This document shows positions 36,196 to 45,428 of a stretch of 64,000 nucleotides of DNA, piece by piece. The notes beneath the pieces are model-generated. The model saw nothing but the letters and a program-made list of their open reading frames with translations. It did no database searches and had not been told where the DNA came from. Within the stretch, counting starts at the first letter, position 1. Every line of letters starts with the position of its first letter. The stretch is from contig JAGTJU010000007.1 in NCBI GenBank assembly GCA_022184915.1, positions 124,001 through 188,000 of the forward strand. The letters run 5' to 3'. The position numbers and the translations under genes are program-made. The stretch is from Myxococcales bacterium. GTDB taxonomy: Bacteria; Myxococcota_A; Polyangia; Fen-1088.

Positions 36196-37764
36196 TCACG
36201 AGCGCTCGAGGGCGAGGGCGTCCACCGGGAAGCCCTCGCCTTCGGACGACACGCCCGGGGGCCGGGAGGCCGCCGGGGCAACCGGAAAGGTGACCACGAA
36301 GCACGTACCCTCGGCCGAGCGCACCTCGATGCTTCCGCCGTGCTCCACCACGATCTGTTGCACCAACGCCAGGCCAAGACCCGTTCCGCGCTCCTTCGTG
36401 GTGAAGAAGGGATCAAAGATCTTGTCGACCAGCTCGGCAGGAATGCCGGGCCCACTATCACAGACCTCGAGCGCGAGCTGATCTTCGCCACGCCGCTGCA
36501 GCGTCAGGGTGAGCGCACCGCCGTCCGGCATGGCCTCCATCGCGTTGCGCACCAGGTTCAGCAGAGCTTGTCGCAGCTGGGCCTCGCCGGCGATGACATC
36601 CGGCAGGCCCAAAGCCACGTTCACGCTCACCTTGACACCGGCCCGCTCCAGCTCCGCCCGCGAAAAGGCGACCACGGAGTGCACGATGCTCCCCAAGTCC
36701 TCACGCTCGCGCCTTGCCTGGGGCAGACGGACGAAGCGCAGATACGACTCCGTGATCTCGCTCAAGCGGTCCACCTCGCGCGCAATCGAAGAGACCAAGC
36801 GCCGCGCTTCTTCGTCACCCGCTTGCACCTCGTCGCCGAGCAGCTCGGCGTTGAGTCCGATCGAGGCCAACGGGTTGCGGATCTCGTGGGCAATCTGAGA
36901 CGCCATGCGCCCGATGGTGGCCAGACGCTCGCTTTGGATGAGCCGATTTTCGCGCTCTTGCAGGGCGATCGCCATGGCGTCGAACTCGCGGGCGAGCTCG
37001 CCGATCTCGTCGCGCGAGGCCACGCCCAAGCGGCGGTCGTAGTGGCCCCCCGCCACCTCACGCGCCTGCTGACGGAGCACCCGGAGCGGCCGCAGGGTGC
37101 GCATCATCGACAGCGCCACCATGACCGCCACGACCGCGCTGCCAAGGCCGAGCAACATGGCCAGGCTCCTGGCAGCTTCTTCGTCGGCACGCAGCTCGGC
37201 CGCGATGCGACGACTTTCCCGCCGTATCACCCGCTTGAGCCGGTCGAGGCGGTACGTGAGGTTGGTGAGGTCGCTCGTGAACCTTCGGCGTTCCTCGGCA
37301 TCCTCGGTGGCCTCGAAGGCTCCCAGCTTGGACCTCGCGTGCGCCAGTTCCTCGCGCAGCTGGCGAATCTGGTCGGTAAACCGGGCGAAGTCGGGCGCTC
37401 CGGGCAGCCCCGGCGCGTCCTCTCCGTAAAGTGCGATCGCCGCCAGGGCCGCCTCGATGCGCTCGTCGGCCTGAACGAACAAAAGCGGGCGCGTGGGATC
37501 CGGGCGACGCGTCGCCGTTTTGGGAAAGTCGTTCAGCTTGCGCCAGGCCGCGTCCATCTCGAGTTGCACGTCGAAGAGCGCCTGACTGGCCACCACCCGC
37601 GCCCGGGTGCGGTGCATGTAGACCAGCGTCAAGACGCTGCTGCCCACGAGCATCGCCGCGAGAGCCGTGTAGGCCAAAAAGATCTTTCCCGAGACGCCGA
37701 GTCGCATGGGGCCCGCCCTGTCGGGGCGCGCATAGAGAGTACTGCGGCCCGGGAGCGGACGCAT
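36196..37764 (-). CDS. Membrane sensor histidine kinase with HAMP domain (orphan)
   Basis: 522 aa (Met20 at 37707 is an alternative start). Two membrane helices (about 26-50 and 200-220) frame a helical sensor domain of about 150 residues that looks four-helix-like. A HAMP linker follows, then the HisKA dimerisation helix with SQIAHEIRNP (phosphorylated His293). The ATP-binding domain has an N box (LVRNAMEAM), a G1 box (DSGPGI), FFTTKERGTGLGL and a C-terminal strand. No response regulator is adjacent, so its partner is elsewhere. It converges with the ABC-F gene 3 bp away and diverges from the PEGA gene. Confidence 0.94.
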   Translation of the reverse strand: MRPLPGRSTLYARPDRAGPMRLGVSGKIFLAYTALAAMLVGSSVLTLVYMHRTRARVVASQALFDVQLEMDAAWRKLNDFPKTATRRPDPTRPLLFVQADERIEAALAAIALYGEDAPGLPGAPDFARFTDQIRQLREELAHARSKLGAFEATEDAEERRRFTSDLTNLTYRLDRLKRVIRRESRRIAAELRADEEAARSLAMLLGLGSAVVAVMVALSMMRTLRPLRVLRQQAREVAGGHYDRRLGVASRDEIGELAREFDAMAIALQERENRLIQSERLATIGRMASQIAHEIRNPLASIGLNAELLGDEVQAGDEEARRLVSSIAREVDRLSEITESYLRFVRLPQARREREDLGSIVHSVVAFSRAELERAGVKVSVNVALGLPDVIAGEAQLRQALLNLVRNAMEAMPDGGALTLTLQRRGEDQLALEVCDSGPGIPAELVDKIFDPFFTTKERGTGLGLALVQQIVVEHGGSIEVRSAEGTCFVVTFPVAPAASRPPGVSSEGEGFPVDALALERS

Positions 37765-37893
37765 GGATTCTCCGGGTCCAGCTCACCCCACAGGTTTCCT
37801 GTGCGCCGGATCGCCCCACGCGGGGGCTCCGCGAAGAACTTAGACGGCCCGTGGAGGCACCCAACACAAATCGTACGTAGCCTGCCCGAAGCG

Positions 37894-37922
37894 TTGACAC
37901 GAAGGGCATCGTAGGGAAGTAT
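37894..37922 (+). promoter_or_regulatory. Possible sigma-70 promoter before the PEGA-domain gene
   Basis: A TTGACA (37894-37899) is followed after 17 bp by AAGTAT (37917-37922), a weak -10. The predicted transcript would start near 37929, after the ATG at 37921. If this promoter is the one used, the gene would start at the Met codons at 37945 or 37948. Confidence 0.35.
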
Positions 37923-39168
37923 GCGCGACGTAAGCGACACAAGCATGATGAGCGGTCGACTCCTAGTTTTCGTTGGGTTCGTGGGGGTTGCGTCTGGGGC
38001 GCTGGGCATCCAAAAGGCGCAGGCGCAGCAGCCCGCAAACGTACCGCTCGCGGTTTTGGGGCTGGAGGCCACGGACGGGGCCCCCTCCTCGGTGGCCAAT
38101 ACCATCACCGACGCTCTCCGACAGAAAGTCGCGAACGCCAAGGGGTGGAAGCTGGTGCCCGGCAAGGACATCATGGAGGTGAAGCTGGTCTTTTCCTGCC
38201 CCGACGAGGCACCGTCCTGCATGGCTCAGGCCGCCAAGAGCCTCGGGGCCGAAAAGCTCATCTTCGGGAGCGTGAAGAGAGCTGCCGACGGTTATCTCGT
38301 GACTTTGAAGATGCTGGATGCCTCGAAGGCGCGGGTGGACGCCTGGGTGGCCGAACAGATCGCGCGCACCCAGGCCACCGGTCCCGCAATCCGCGGACCC
38401 GTACAAAAGTGGTTTTCCACCCTGACGGGCGCGGGCGCCAGCGGCACCATCCGCGTGACCTCCGATGTCGTGGGTGCCTCCGTGCTGCTCGACGGACTGC
38501 CCGTGGGCGTCACGATGGACGAGCCGCTCGAGCTGGGTGGCATCGCGACGGGGCGCCACGAGGTCGTGGTGTCGAAGCCGGGCTATGAGCCCGTGCGCCG
38601 CGACGTGGACGTCGTCGGCGGCGAGGTGGTCAGCTTGACCGCTCCGCTGGACGCGGTGGCTCCGGTTGCCGCACCCCCTCCGGTCGGGGGTGAGGCCCTC
38701 GGAACGGCCGAGACGGTCCCGGCCGAAGAAGGCGACGGAACGGGCATGAAGATCGCGACGTGGAGCACGCTCGGCGCCGGAGCCTTGGCCTTGGCATTGG
38801 GCGTGAAGTTTAGCTTGGATGTGCGCCAGGCCGACAGCGACCTCGACCCACTCCGCCGCTTCCCCTGCGAGCCCACCTCTACGGTGAAGGACTGCAACGA
38901 AGCCGGCGAACGCGTGGGGGGCCTGTCCCCCGCCGAGAGCGACGAGGCGCAGCGCATTTTGGATGACGCCCAGGGCCTCAGGGCCCTGCAATGGGTGTTT
39001 TACGGCGCCAGCGCCGCCCTTTTGGGGACCGGCCTGTACCTCTACTTTAAAACGTACGCTTCACCCGACGACCCCGACGGCGGGGACCTTGCCCTGGCGA
39101 AGCGGATTCGGATGGCCCCGGTTTTGACTCCGGGCGGCGGTGGCGTGTCGGCCCGCCTTTCCTTCTGA
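37921..39168 (+). CDS. Exported PEGA-domain protein
   Basis: 415 aa with a signal peptide ending at about QAQAQQ (residue 36). An N-terminal alpha/beta domain (about 40-165) resembles the exported FlgO/TolB-like fold that precedes PEGA domains. A PEGA domain follows (175-245; GASVLLDGLPVGVT and GRHEVVVSKPGY). After a Pro/Ala-rich linker there are two C-terminal hydrophobic segments (about 270-290, 355-375). Start uncertain: 37921 has an aggga upstream, while Met9/Met10 fit the signal peptide and promoter better. Typical of myxobacterial surface or kinase-linked PEGA proteins. Confidence 0.82.
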   Translation: MRDVSDTSMMSGRLLVFVGFVGVASGALGIQKAQAQQPANVPLAVLGLEATDGAPSSVANTITDALRQKVANAKGWKLVPGKDIMEVKLVFSCPDEAPSCMAQAAKSLGAEKLIFGSVKRAADGYLVTLKMLDASKARVDAWVAEQIARTQATGPAIRGPVQKWFSTLTGAGASGTIRVTSDVVGASVLLDGLPVGVTMDEPLELGGIATGRHEVVVSKPGYEPVRRDVDVVGGEVVSLTAPLDAVAPVAAPPPVGGEALGTAETVPAEEGDGTGMKIATWSTLGAGALALALGVKFSLDVRQADSDLDPLRRFPCEPTSTVKDCNEAGERVGGLSPAESDEAQRILDDAQGLRALQWVFYGASAALLGTGLYLYFKTYASPDDPDGGDLALAKRIRMAPVLTPGGGGVSARLSF

Positions 39169-39188
39169 GTTCCAGGCGCGCCGCCCCG

Positions 39189-39977
39189 TCAGGAGGCCTC
39201 TCGCGAGCGGGTCACCAAGGGTGCACCGCCCGGCGTGCGGACCTTGCGCTTGCGGCTGAGTTCATCCAAAAAGCGCTCGGGCCCCACGCCAACCTGCGCG
39301 CGCAGTTTCGCCAAGTGTTGCCGTTCGTGCCACCAACACCACGAAAGACTCAGGCCCGCGGCTCCCGCGCAGCCGAGGGCGGCGGCCAGGCCCGAAACGC
39401 CCTGCCCCAAGAGCAAACCGAAACCTGACAGGGCCATGCCACGGGCCGTCAGCGAGCGGAGACCCAGCCTCTGGGCGGCGCCCATCTCGATGCGAAAGCT
39501 CACGCGGGTTCCGTTGCCCTCTGCGCACACCACCGTTTCCACCCTGCTGGCGGGCCCGAAGCTGTAGCGCTCCGCAAACGCCACCGAACGGGCCAGGCCG
39601 GGAAACAGGCCCTCGGCCCGGACCCACTCGATGCGGTCACCATGGTGGCGGTGCACCACCATGAGCTGTTCGGCCATGAACTGTTCGAGCGCGCGGCTCA
39701 CCCGGCCAGGTCGCCCCGGCACGTGCCGTTCGACCCACACCCGTGCGGCGCCCAGGAGACGCTCGAGAGGTTTGGGGGGAACCGACGCCAGCTGGCCCCG
39801 GTTCAGCTCGGCCAAAGCCTGCTCCATGACAGGAGCCGAAAGCCCCACCTCCTCCCCGAGCCGGGTAAGGTCATCCGGGTCGATCTCGTCGTCGGCCCTC
39901 GCCTCACGGGCGGCTTCCAGCTCGGCCGCCCGCCTCAACACCATCTCGACCTGCACACGTGTGAGCTTCGAGGTCAC
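39189..39977 (-). CDS. Membrane-associated protein with N-terminal helical domain, function unknown
   Basis: 262 aa from a GTG at 39977, where the first recognisable block begins (TSKLTRVQVEMVLRRAAELEA). The N-terminal helical segment with TRLGEEVGLSAPVMEQALAEL resembles a domain frequent in Myxococcota and Gemmatimonadota proteins, often placed before a membrane part. A hydrophobic region (about 187-222, GLLLGQGVSGLAAALG, GAAGLSLSWCWW) follows. Convergent with the PEGA gene. Confidence 0.68.
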   Translation of the reverse strand: MTSKLTRVQVEMVLRRAAELEAAREARADDEIDPDDLTRLGEEVGLSAPVMEQALAELNRGQLASVPPKPLERLLGAARVWVERHVPGRPGRVSRALEQFMAEQLMVVHRHHGDRIEWVRAEGLFPGLARSVAFAERYSFGPASRVETVVCAEGNGTRVSFRIEMGAAQRLGLRSLTARGMALSGFGLLLGQGVSGLAAALGCAGAAGLSLSWCWWHERQHLAKLRAQVGVGPERFLDELSRKRKVRTPGGAPLVTRSREAS

Positions 39978-40029
39978 TTCAGGATTATCCCAGAAAGCCG
40001 GACGAGGCGCCCGCCGCCGCAAACGGTGT

Positions 40030-40917
40030 TCAGGGTGGCGACGCTGGCGGGGGGGAACCGGCGGGGGGACCCGAACGAAGCCCAAAGACGCGCCGGACCA
40101 CCCAGCCGTACAGCCACTGGGGGGTGATCGGGTGGAGGTAGCGCGACACGAACGAAAGCGGCCCCACGAAGTAGCGAAGGCGCGGACGCCGGCATGTGGC
40201 GGCGAAAAAGATCGCGCGCACCACCACATTCACATCGCCTTGCGGAGCTTGGGCGTTCAGGCGCTCGAACCGCTCCGCGAGGGCCAGGTAGCGAGAGGAA
40301 GCGCGCCCTCCCCCCACACGCACCTGGTTTTTCTGCAGGGCCGTGGGGAAGGGGCCGGGCAGAATCGAAGCCACGCGAATGCCGAACGGCGCCAGCTCGT
40401 AGTGAAGCGCTTCGCCCAGCGCCTCGAGCGCCGCCTTCGAGGCATGGTAGGGCCCGAGCATCGGGATGACCGAGAGCGCCGCGAGCGAGCTGACGTTCAC
40501 GATGCGCCCCTGCCCCTGCGCATGCATGGCCGGAAGCACGGCACGACAGAGCCGCAAGGCCCCGAGCACGTTCGTTTCGAGCTGGGCCTGGAGCTCGTCG
40601 GGATGGGTTTCCTCGACGGGTCCCACGCAGAAGTAGCCCGCGTTGTTGACGAGAACGTCCAGCGTTCCCCCCGTCGCCGCCAGGACCTCCTCCACGGCCG
40701 CGCGCACCGAATCGTCATCGGTCACGTCGAGCCGAGGCGTCGTCAGGGACCAGCCGTTCGCAGTGGCCTCCTCCCGCAGGGGGGCTCCAGCGCTCGGGGT
40801 CCGCAGGGAGGCAAAGACCCGAAAGCCCCGAGAGGCAAAAAGCCGAGCCGCCGCCTGGCCAAAGCCACTCGAGCAGCCCGTGATCAGCACGGAGGGTTGA
40901 CGTTGAGCCTCAGACAC
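40030..40917 (-). CDS. Short-chain dehydrogenase/reductase
   Basis: 295 aa. GTG 40917 is chosen (reads MSEAQRQPSVLITG), and it overlaps the upstream gene's stop by 8 bp. Classical SDR signatures: TGCSSGFG (NADP-type glycine motif), DVTDD, NNAG, the catalytic Ser in VNVSS, and Tyr/Lys in YHASK. The C-terminal part after FPTALQ is less conserved and ends in a Pro-rich tail. Substrate cannot be predicted. It forms a two-gene unit with the small membrane protein. Confidence 0.94.
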   Translation of the reverse strand: MSEAQRQPSVLITGCSSGFGQAAARLFASRGFRVFASLRTPSAGAPLREEATANGWSLTTPRLDVTDDDSVRAAVEEVLAATGGTLDVLVNNAGYFCVGPVEETHPDELQAQLETNVLGALRLCRAVLPAMHAQGQGRIVNVSSLAALSVIPMLGPYHASKAALEALGEALHYELAPFGIRVASILPGPFPTALQKNQVRVGGGRASSRYLALAERFERLNAQAPQGDVNVVVRAIFFAATCRRPRLRYFVGPLSFVSRYLHPITPQWLYGWVVRRVFGLRSGPPAGSPPPASPP

Positions 40918-41230
40918 GTCCAAGCCCCCACAAAAGGCCCACCATGAGGCTGCCCCAGGCGACGGTGCCCACGAGCCAGGTATGCCGGGGCCAGCGCTTG
41001 ATGCGCGTGAGCAGCCGCGCACCGAGCGAGACGTTGAGCGTCGACAGCACACTCAGGAAGGCCATCCACATCGCCGCATGACCTTCCTCCCGATCGGGAC
41101 CATATGCAAACGACAATGCGCCCGAAAGGAACAACGTGGCCAGGGCGAGCTGCCCGATCGCCCGCCGGCCGAGGCGCGCCCGCAGCTGGGCCGCGCGAAC
41201 GTGTTTGAGACCTGGAACGGGGACCTTCAT
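40910..41230 (-). CDS. Small membrane protein co-transcribed with the SDR
   Basis: 106 aa with about three hydrophobic segments (AIGQLALATLFLSGALSFAYG, MWMAFLSVLSTLNVSLGA, WLVGTVAWGSLMVGLLWG) and a basic N terminus. It overlaps the start of the downstream SDR gene by 8 bp, which supports it as a real, translationally coupled gene. I do not recognise the family. Confidence 0.75.
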   Translation of the reverse strand: MKVPVPGLKHVRAAQLRARLGRRAIGQLALATLFLSGALSFAYGPDREEGHAAMWMAFLSVLSTLNVSLGARLLTRIKRWPRHTWLVGTVAWGSLMVGLLWGLGRV

Positions 41231-41383
41231 GGCTAAGGCTCACCGCACATGACTCGTGACTATCGTCTTTGGACCCCGGACGCAAAGCCTTTGCAGGCCT
41301 GCCAGCGCCGACCGGTGGCAGAGGAAGTCAGCCGTGTGCACCTGCCGCTTTGTCCAGCTCCCGGCACCTCGTAGGATGGGCCC

Positions 41384-42136
41384 GTGCCGAACGATAGCTA
41401 TCTGGTCATGGACATCGAGACCATCCCCGATCGGGACGTCCATACGCCCCCCGAGGCGGCCCCTGGGGCCGAGAGGCCCTTTCCGCCGCTCTTTGCGTGC
41501 CGAACGGTGGTCATCGGGGTGCTGTGGCTTAGCGAGGATCTCTCGGTCAAGCGGCTGGGCACGATTGGCGACGGTCACGACGAGGCCGAGAGCTTGAGGG
41601 CCTTCTCCGAGTTCATGAACAAGCACCGGCCCCACCTCGTCACGTGGAACGGGCGAGGCTTCGATCTGCCCGTGTTGGCGCTCCGGGCCCTTCGCCATGG
41701 CGTGCCCTTCCCCTGGTACTACCGCGACAAGGACTTCCGCTTCCGGTTCAGCGAAGCGGGGCATCTCGATCTGTGCGACTTCCTGTCCGACCACGGAGCG
41801 GCCTCGCGGACCTCGCTCGCGGGGGCGGCCAAGCTCATCGGTTTGCCGGGCAAAGATGGCGTGGACGGCAGCCAAGTCGAGGGGCTCTTCCACGCGGGGC
41901 AAATGGAGGCGCTCAAGGCGTATTGTCTTTCCGACGTGGCACAGACCGCCTTCGTATTCCTTCGTTACCGGCTGCTCGTGGGGACCCTGGATCGCGCGGC
42001 CTACCAAGCAGCCGCCCTGGGCCTGCTGGACACGTTGGCGGCCGATCCCCGCTTTGAGCGCCTCCTCCAACAGACCGACGTTGCACGCCTGCTTCTTTCC
42101 CCCGCCGAAGGCGGGACTGCGCCCGGCCCCACCTGA
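41384..42136 (+). CDS. DEDD-type 3'-5' exonuclease (PolB-like proofreading fold)
   Basis: 250 aa starting at GTG 41384. The N-terminal MDIETIP carries the DxE metal ligands (Asp10, Glu12). Further motifs are LVTWNGRGFDLPVL (Exo II) and YCLSDVAQT (Exo III), as in the predicted PolB-like 3'-5' exonuclease family. The enzyme probably degrades or proofreads single-stranded nucleic acid. It diverges from the small membrane protein across a 153-bp gap and converges with the RatA-like gene 11 bp away. Confidence 0.9.
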   Translation: MPNDSYLVMDIETIPDRDVHTPPEAAPGAERPFPPLFACRTVVIGVLWLSEDLSVKRLGTIGDGHDEAESLRAFSEFMNKHRPHLVTWNGRGFDLPVLALRALRHGVPFPWYYRDKDFRFRFSEAGHLDLCDFLSDHGAASRTSLAGAAKLIGLPGKDGVDGSQVEGLFHAGQMEALKAYCLSDVAQTAFVFLRYRLLVGTLDRAAYQAAALGLLDTLAADPRFERLLQQTDVARLLLSPAEGGTAPGPT

Positions 42137-42147
42137 GGCCCCCGGTC

Positions 42148-42627
42148 TCAGCCCGGCAGGGCCCCCGAAGCGGCCGCGCGGCGCCGGACCTCGGCCTCGA
42201 GAGCCTTGAACATGCCCGGCAACGACGCCGAGACCAGCCCGTCGACGATTTTCCGCAGCATGAACCCCGGAACGGGCGCCCTCACGGAAAGAGTCACGAA
42301 GTACGCGACGCTCGTGCCCCCCTCCTCGGCCGCGAGGCGCCAGCCCCCTTCGTTTTGGTCCACCACGTCTCCTTCCACGAAGGTCCAGGACACGGAGAGC
42401 GCCTGAGGGTCACAGACCAGGTCCAGCACGTAACGCACCGGGAGCAGCATCGGCAGCTTGAACTCGGCCCTCGTTCTTTGGCCGTCGACCTCGAGCACCC
42501 GGGCCTCGGACATCTCTTTGAAAACTTGGGGGTAAGAGGGGATGTCGGCGATGACGTCGAAGATTGCGCGGGGCGCCAGGCCGGTAAAACTCTGACGCCG
42601 GCGGACGGGTTCAAGGGGGGTGCTCAT
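42148..42627 (-). CDS. SRPBCC/START-like protein (COQ10/RatA family)
   Basis: 159-aa single-domain lipid-binding fold. Hallmarks are the opening helix with PRAIFDVIADIPSYPQVFKEMSEARVLE, the Leu/Val-rich strands and the long C-terminal helix. Members bind ubiquinone-like or other hydrophobic ligands (COQ10), and in some bacteria one is annotated as toxin RatA, without an adjacent antitoxin here. A chaperone-like role for a hydrophobic ligand is more likely. Single gene. Confidence 0.87.
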   Translation of the reverse strand: MSTPLEPVRRRQSFTGLAPRAIFDVIADIPSYPQVFKEMSEARVLEVDGQRTRAEFKLPMLLPVRYVLDLVCDPQALSVSWTFVEGDVVDQNEGGWRLAAEEGGTSVAYFVTLSVRAPVPGFMLRKIVDGLVSASLPGMFKALEAEVRRRAAASGALPG

Positions 42628-42796
42628 CCACCGATGAGCTATCAGGTCGCAACGGCCCGGGCAATGCTGCCTCCGCTCCGGCGCGGGGGCACGGCAGATC
42701 GCGAGGGCTGCCCGGCGCGTAAATTCCCTTTGTGCGAACCCGAGCCCCGATCAACGATGAAAGCGTCACGATTCGGGCCTCTTCCTGGTTACCTGC

Positions 42797-45403
42797 ATGC
42801 CCAACCCCTTCGTTCCTCAAGACACCCAAGCGCGCTATCTCATCGACCGCCCTGCGGGCGTGGCCCACATCCGGCTCGACCTGGCCCTGGATTTTGCGGC
42901 GCGGACGCTCTCGGGCTCGGCCGCGCTCACCCTGCGTGTGCGCCGCGAAGGCCTTTCGGCCGTGACCCTGTCGGCCGTGGACATGGAACTTCACGGCGTC
43001 ACCGTGGATGGCGTGGCCGTTGCCCTCGCTGACGTGGCCTATGACGGCTCTAGCCTTCGGGTGCCCCTGCATCCGCCAAGGCCCCGAGGCAGCACGCTGG
43101 ACCTGGTCGTGGCCTACACGGCCCGACCCACCAAGGGTCTTTACTTTTTAGCCCCCGACGAGAACGACCCCGATCGCCCGGAACAGTGTTGGACCCAGGG
43201 GCAGGACGAAGACGCACGGCACGTGTTTCCCTGCATCGATGTGCCCGCCGAAAAAGCAACCACCGAGCTCATCTGCCTGGCCCCGCGAGACAAGGTGCTG
43301 CTTTCAAACGGCGATCTGCTGGAGCGCTCGGACGTCGAGCCGAACCAAACCCGCTGGCACTACAAGCTCTCGAGCCCCCAGGCCAGCTATCTCGTCACCT
43401 TGGTGTGCGGGCCGTTCGCCGAGATGCGCGATCATGCCTCCGAAACGAACGTGGATCTCTACTATTTCCTGCCACCTCACCGGGTGGCGGACGGCCAGCG
43501 CGCGCTCGCAAAGACCCCGCGCATGGTCGATGTTTTCTCGAAGCTCATCGGCATCCCCTACCCCCACCGGCGCTACAGCCAAGTGTTCGTGGCTGACTTC
43601 ATTTTTGGGGGCATGGAGAACACCACCGCTACCACGCTCACCGAACAGGCGCTGCTCGATGAACGCGCAGCGCTCGACCACGACGTCGAGCCCCTCGTTG
43701 CCCATGAGCTTGCGCACCAGTGGTGGGGCGATCTCGTCACCTGCCGCGAGTGGCCCGAGGCGTGGCTGAACGAGGGTTTCGCCACGTATTTCGAGTACGT
43801 CTGGTTCGAGCAGGATCGCGGCCGCGACGAAGCCGATTGGCATGCCCTCGCGCAACTCGACCACTACCTCCACGAGGCCAACGAATACCAGCGGCCCATC
43901 GTCTGCCGCCACTTCCGGGCCCCCATCGAGATCTTCGACGGCCACCTTTACGAAAAGGGCGGACGCGTGCTGCACATGCTGCGGCACCTGGTGGGAGACG
44001 ACGCCTTCTTCGAAGCGCTCGGTACCTACGGCCGGCGCCACGCGGGGGGCACCGTGGAGACACGTGACCTGGTCCGTGTCTTCGAGGAGGTCACCGGTCG
44101 GTCCCTGGATCGCTTCTTCGATCAGTGGGTGTTGCGTCCGGGTCATCCGGATCTCCGCGTGACCTGGGTTTGGGATGACGAGCGTAAGGTTGGGCAGCTC
44201 AAGGTGGTCCAGACCCAGGCCGGGGACAACGTTGCCGCCTACGAGCTTCACGTCGACGTGGGCTTCGAGATTGAGGGCCGTCTCGTCACCCAGCGGTTCT
44301 CGATGGGCGAGGCCCGGCAGGCCATCGACATGCGCCTCGAGCGAAGCCCCACGATGGTGGTGTTCGACATTGGCGGCACGCTCCTTGCGACCGTGAAGCT
44401 GGAGTTGCCGCCCCCCCTCCTCATGCGCCAACTGGCAGCGGGTCCCGCGGCCATCGATCGGATCGCCGCCGCCCGCGCCCTGGGCGACGTGCCGGAGCCC
44501 CGCGTGGTCAAGGCTCTCGCCAAGGCCGCCCTCGAGGACACGTTCTGGGGCGTGCGCGCCACGGCGGTCACGCAGCTTGGGCAGATGGCCCCCCGCACCG
44601 ACGCGCTCGACGCCCTCCTCCCGGCACTGTCCGCATCTGACCCCCGCGTGCGACGGGCAGCGGCAGCGGCACTTGGAAACTTCCGTGGGCACCCGCAGGC
44701 GGCCGACGCGCTGGTCGCACGCCTCGGATCAGGCGACGACAGTGTGTTCGTCCTTGGCAACGCGGCGCGCGCGCTGGGCCAAACCCGGGACCCGCGCGCG
44801 GTGGCGTTGCTGCCCACGCTGTTTGCCACCCCATCGTTTCAAGACACCGTCAAGGTGGGCGCGCTCGACGGTCTCGGCGCGAGCTCCTCGGAGGCCGCCA
44901 TCGACCCCCTCATCGCCGCATATCACCCGGGGGCCAGCGCGGCAGCTCGGCGGGCGGCTTTGAAGGCAGTTGCCCAGGCGGCCGAAGGCACCACCCACAA
45001 GCGCCGCGTCCGCGAGCACCTGGAAGGGGCGCTCGGGGATCGTGACTTCACGGTGAGGGCGGCGGCGGCGATAGGGCTTCTGACTCTACGCGACCGCAAA
45101 GCTGAGCCCGCACTCGAAGCCGCGCTGCGCCGCGAGACCGATGGCCGTGCCCAGCGCTTCATCGACCGAACGCTGCGACACTTACGAGATCCGGGTGCCG
45201 ACGACGGCACCTTGGGCACACTGAAGGCCGAGGTGGAGAGGCTGCGAGATACGCTCAAGGGGATGCAGGAGCGGGTCGAGCGACTGGAGACCCCCGCCGT
45301 CTCGGTGCTTCCCGCAAAGCCGCCTGCAACGAAACCCCCACGACGGCCCAGGCCTGCCGCCCGGCGCGAAGACAAAAAGCCTCGCTCGAAGCCTCGCCGC
45401 TGA
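42797..45403 (+). CDS. M1-family zinc aminopeptidase with HEAT repeats and C-terminal coiled coil
   Basis: 868 aa without a signal peptide, so presumably cytoplasmic. The M1 core has the GGMEN exopeptidase motif (269-273 region) and HELAHQWWGD (His303, Glu304, His307) followed by the third zinc ligand Glu326 in WLNEG, an intact HExxHx18E site. Residues about 540-800 contain HEAT-like repeats (e.g. AVTQLGQMAPRTDALDAL). The tail has a coiled coil (LKAEVERLRDTLKGMQERVERLE) and a basic Pro-rich end. The coiled coil may mediate oligomerisation. It releases N-terminal residues from peptides. Confidence 0.94.
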   Translation: MPNPFVPQDTQARYLIDRPAGVAHIRLDLALDFAARTLSGSAALTLRVRREGLSAVTLSAVDMELHGVTVDGVAVALADVAYDGSSLRVPLHPPRPRGSTLDLVVAYTARPTKGLYFLAPDENDPDRPEQCWTQGQDEDARHVFPCIDVPAEKATTELICLAPRDKVLLSNGDLLERSDVEPNQTRWHYKLSSPQASYLVTLVCGPFAEMRDHASETNVDLYYFLPPHRVADGQRALAKTPRMVDVFSKLIGIPYPHRRYSQVFVADFIFGGMENTTATTLTEQALLDERAALDHDVEPLVAHELAHQWWGDLVTCREWPEAWLNEGFATYFEYVWFEQDRGRDEADWHALAQLDHYLHEANEYQRPIVCRHFRAPIEIFDGHLYEKGGRVLHMLRHLVGDDAFFEALGTYGRRHAGGTVETRDLVRVFEEVTGRSLDRFFDQWVLRPGHPDLRVTWVWDDERKVGQLKVVQTQAGDNVAAYELHVDVGFEIEGRLVTQRFSMGEARQAIDMRLERSPTMVVFDIGGTLLATVKLELPPPLLMRQLAAGPAAIDRIAAARALGDVPEPRVVKALAKAALEDTFWGVRATAVTQLGQMAPRTDALDALLPALSASDPRVRRAAAAALGNFRGHPQAADALVARLGSGDDSVFVLGNAARALGQTRDPRAVALLPTLFATPSFQDTVKVGALDGLGASSSEAAIDPLIAAYHPGASAAARRAALKAVAQAAEGTTHKRRVREHLEGALGDRDFTVRAAAAIGLLTLRDRKAEPALEAALRRETDGRAQRFIDRTLRHLRDPGADDGTLGTLKAEVERLRDTLKGMQERVERLETPAVSVLPAKPPATKPPRRPRPAARREDKKPRSKPRR

Positions 45404-45428
45404 CGCCCGCGACGCACGCCGTGTCAGC

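Noticed and set aside
42148-42627. RatA toxin of a toxin-antitoxin pair
   Set aside because: No antitoxin gene is adjacent. The COQ10/START-like lipid-binding role is more economical.
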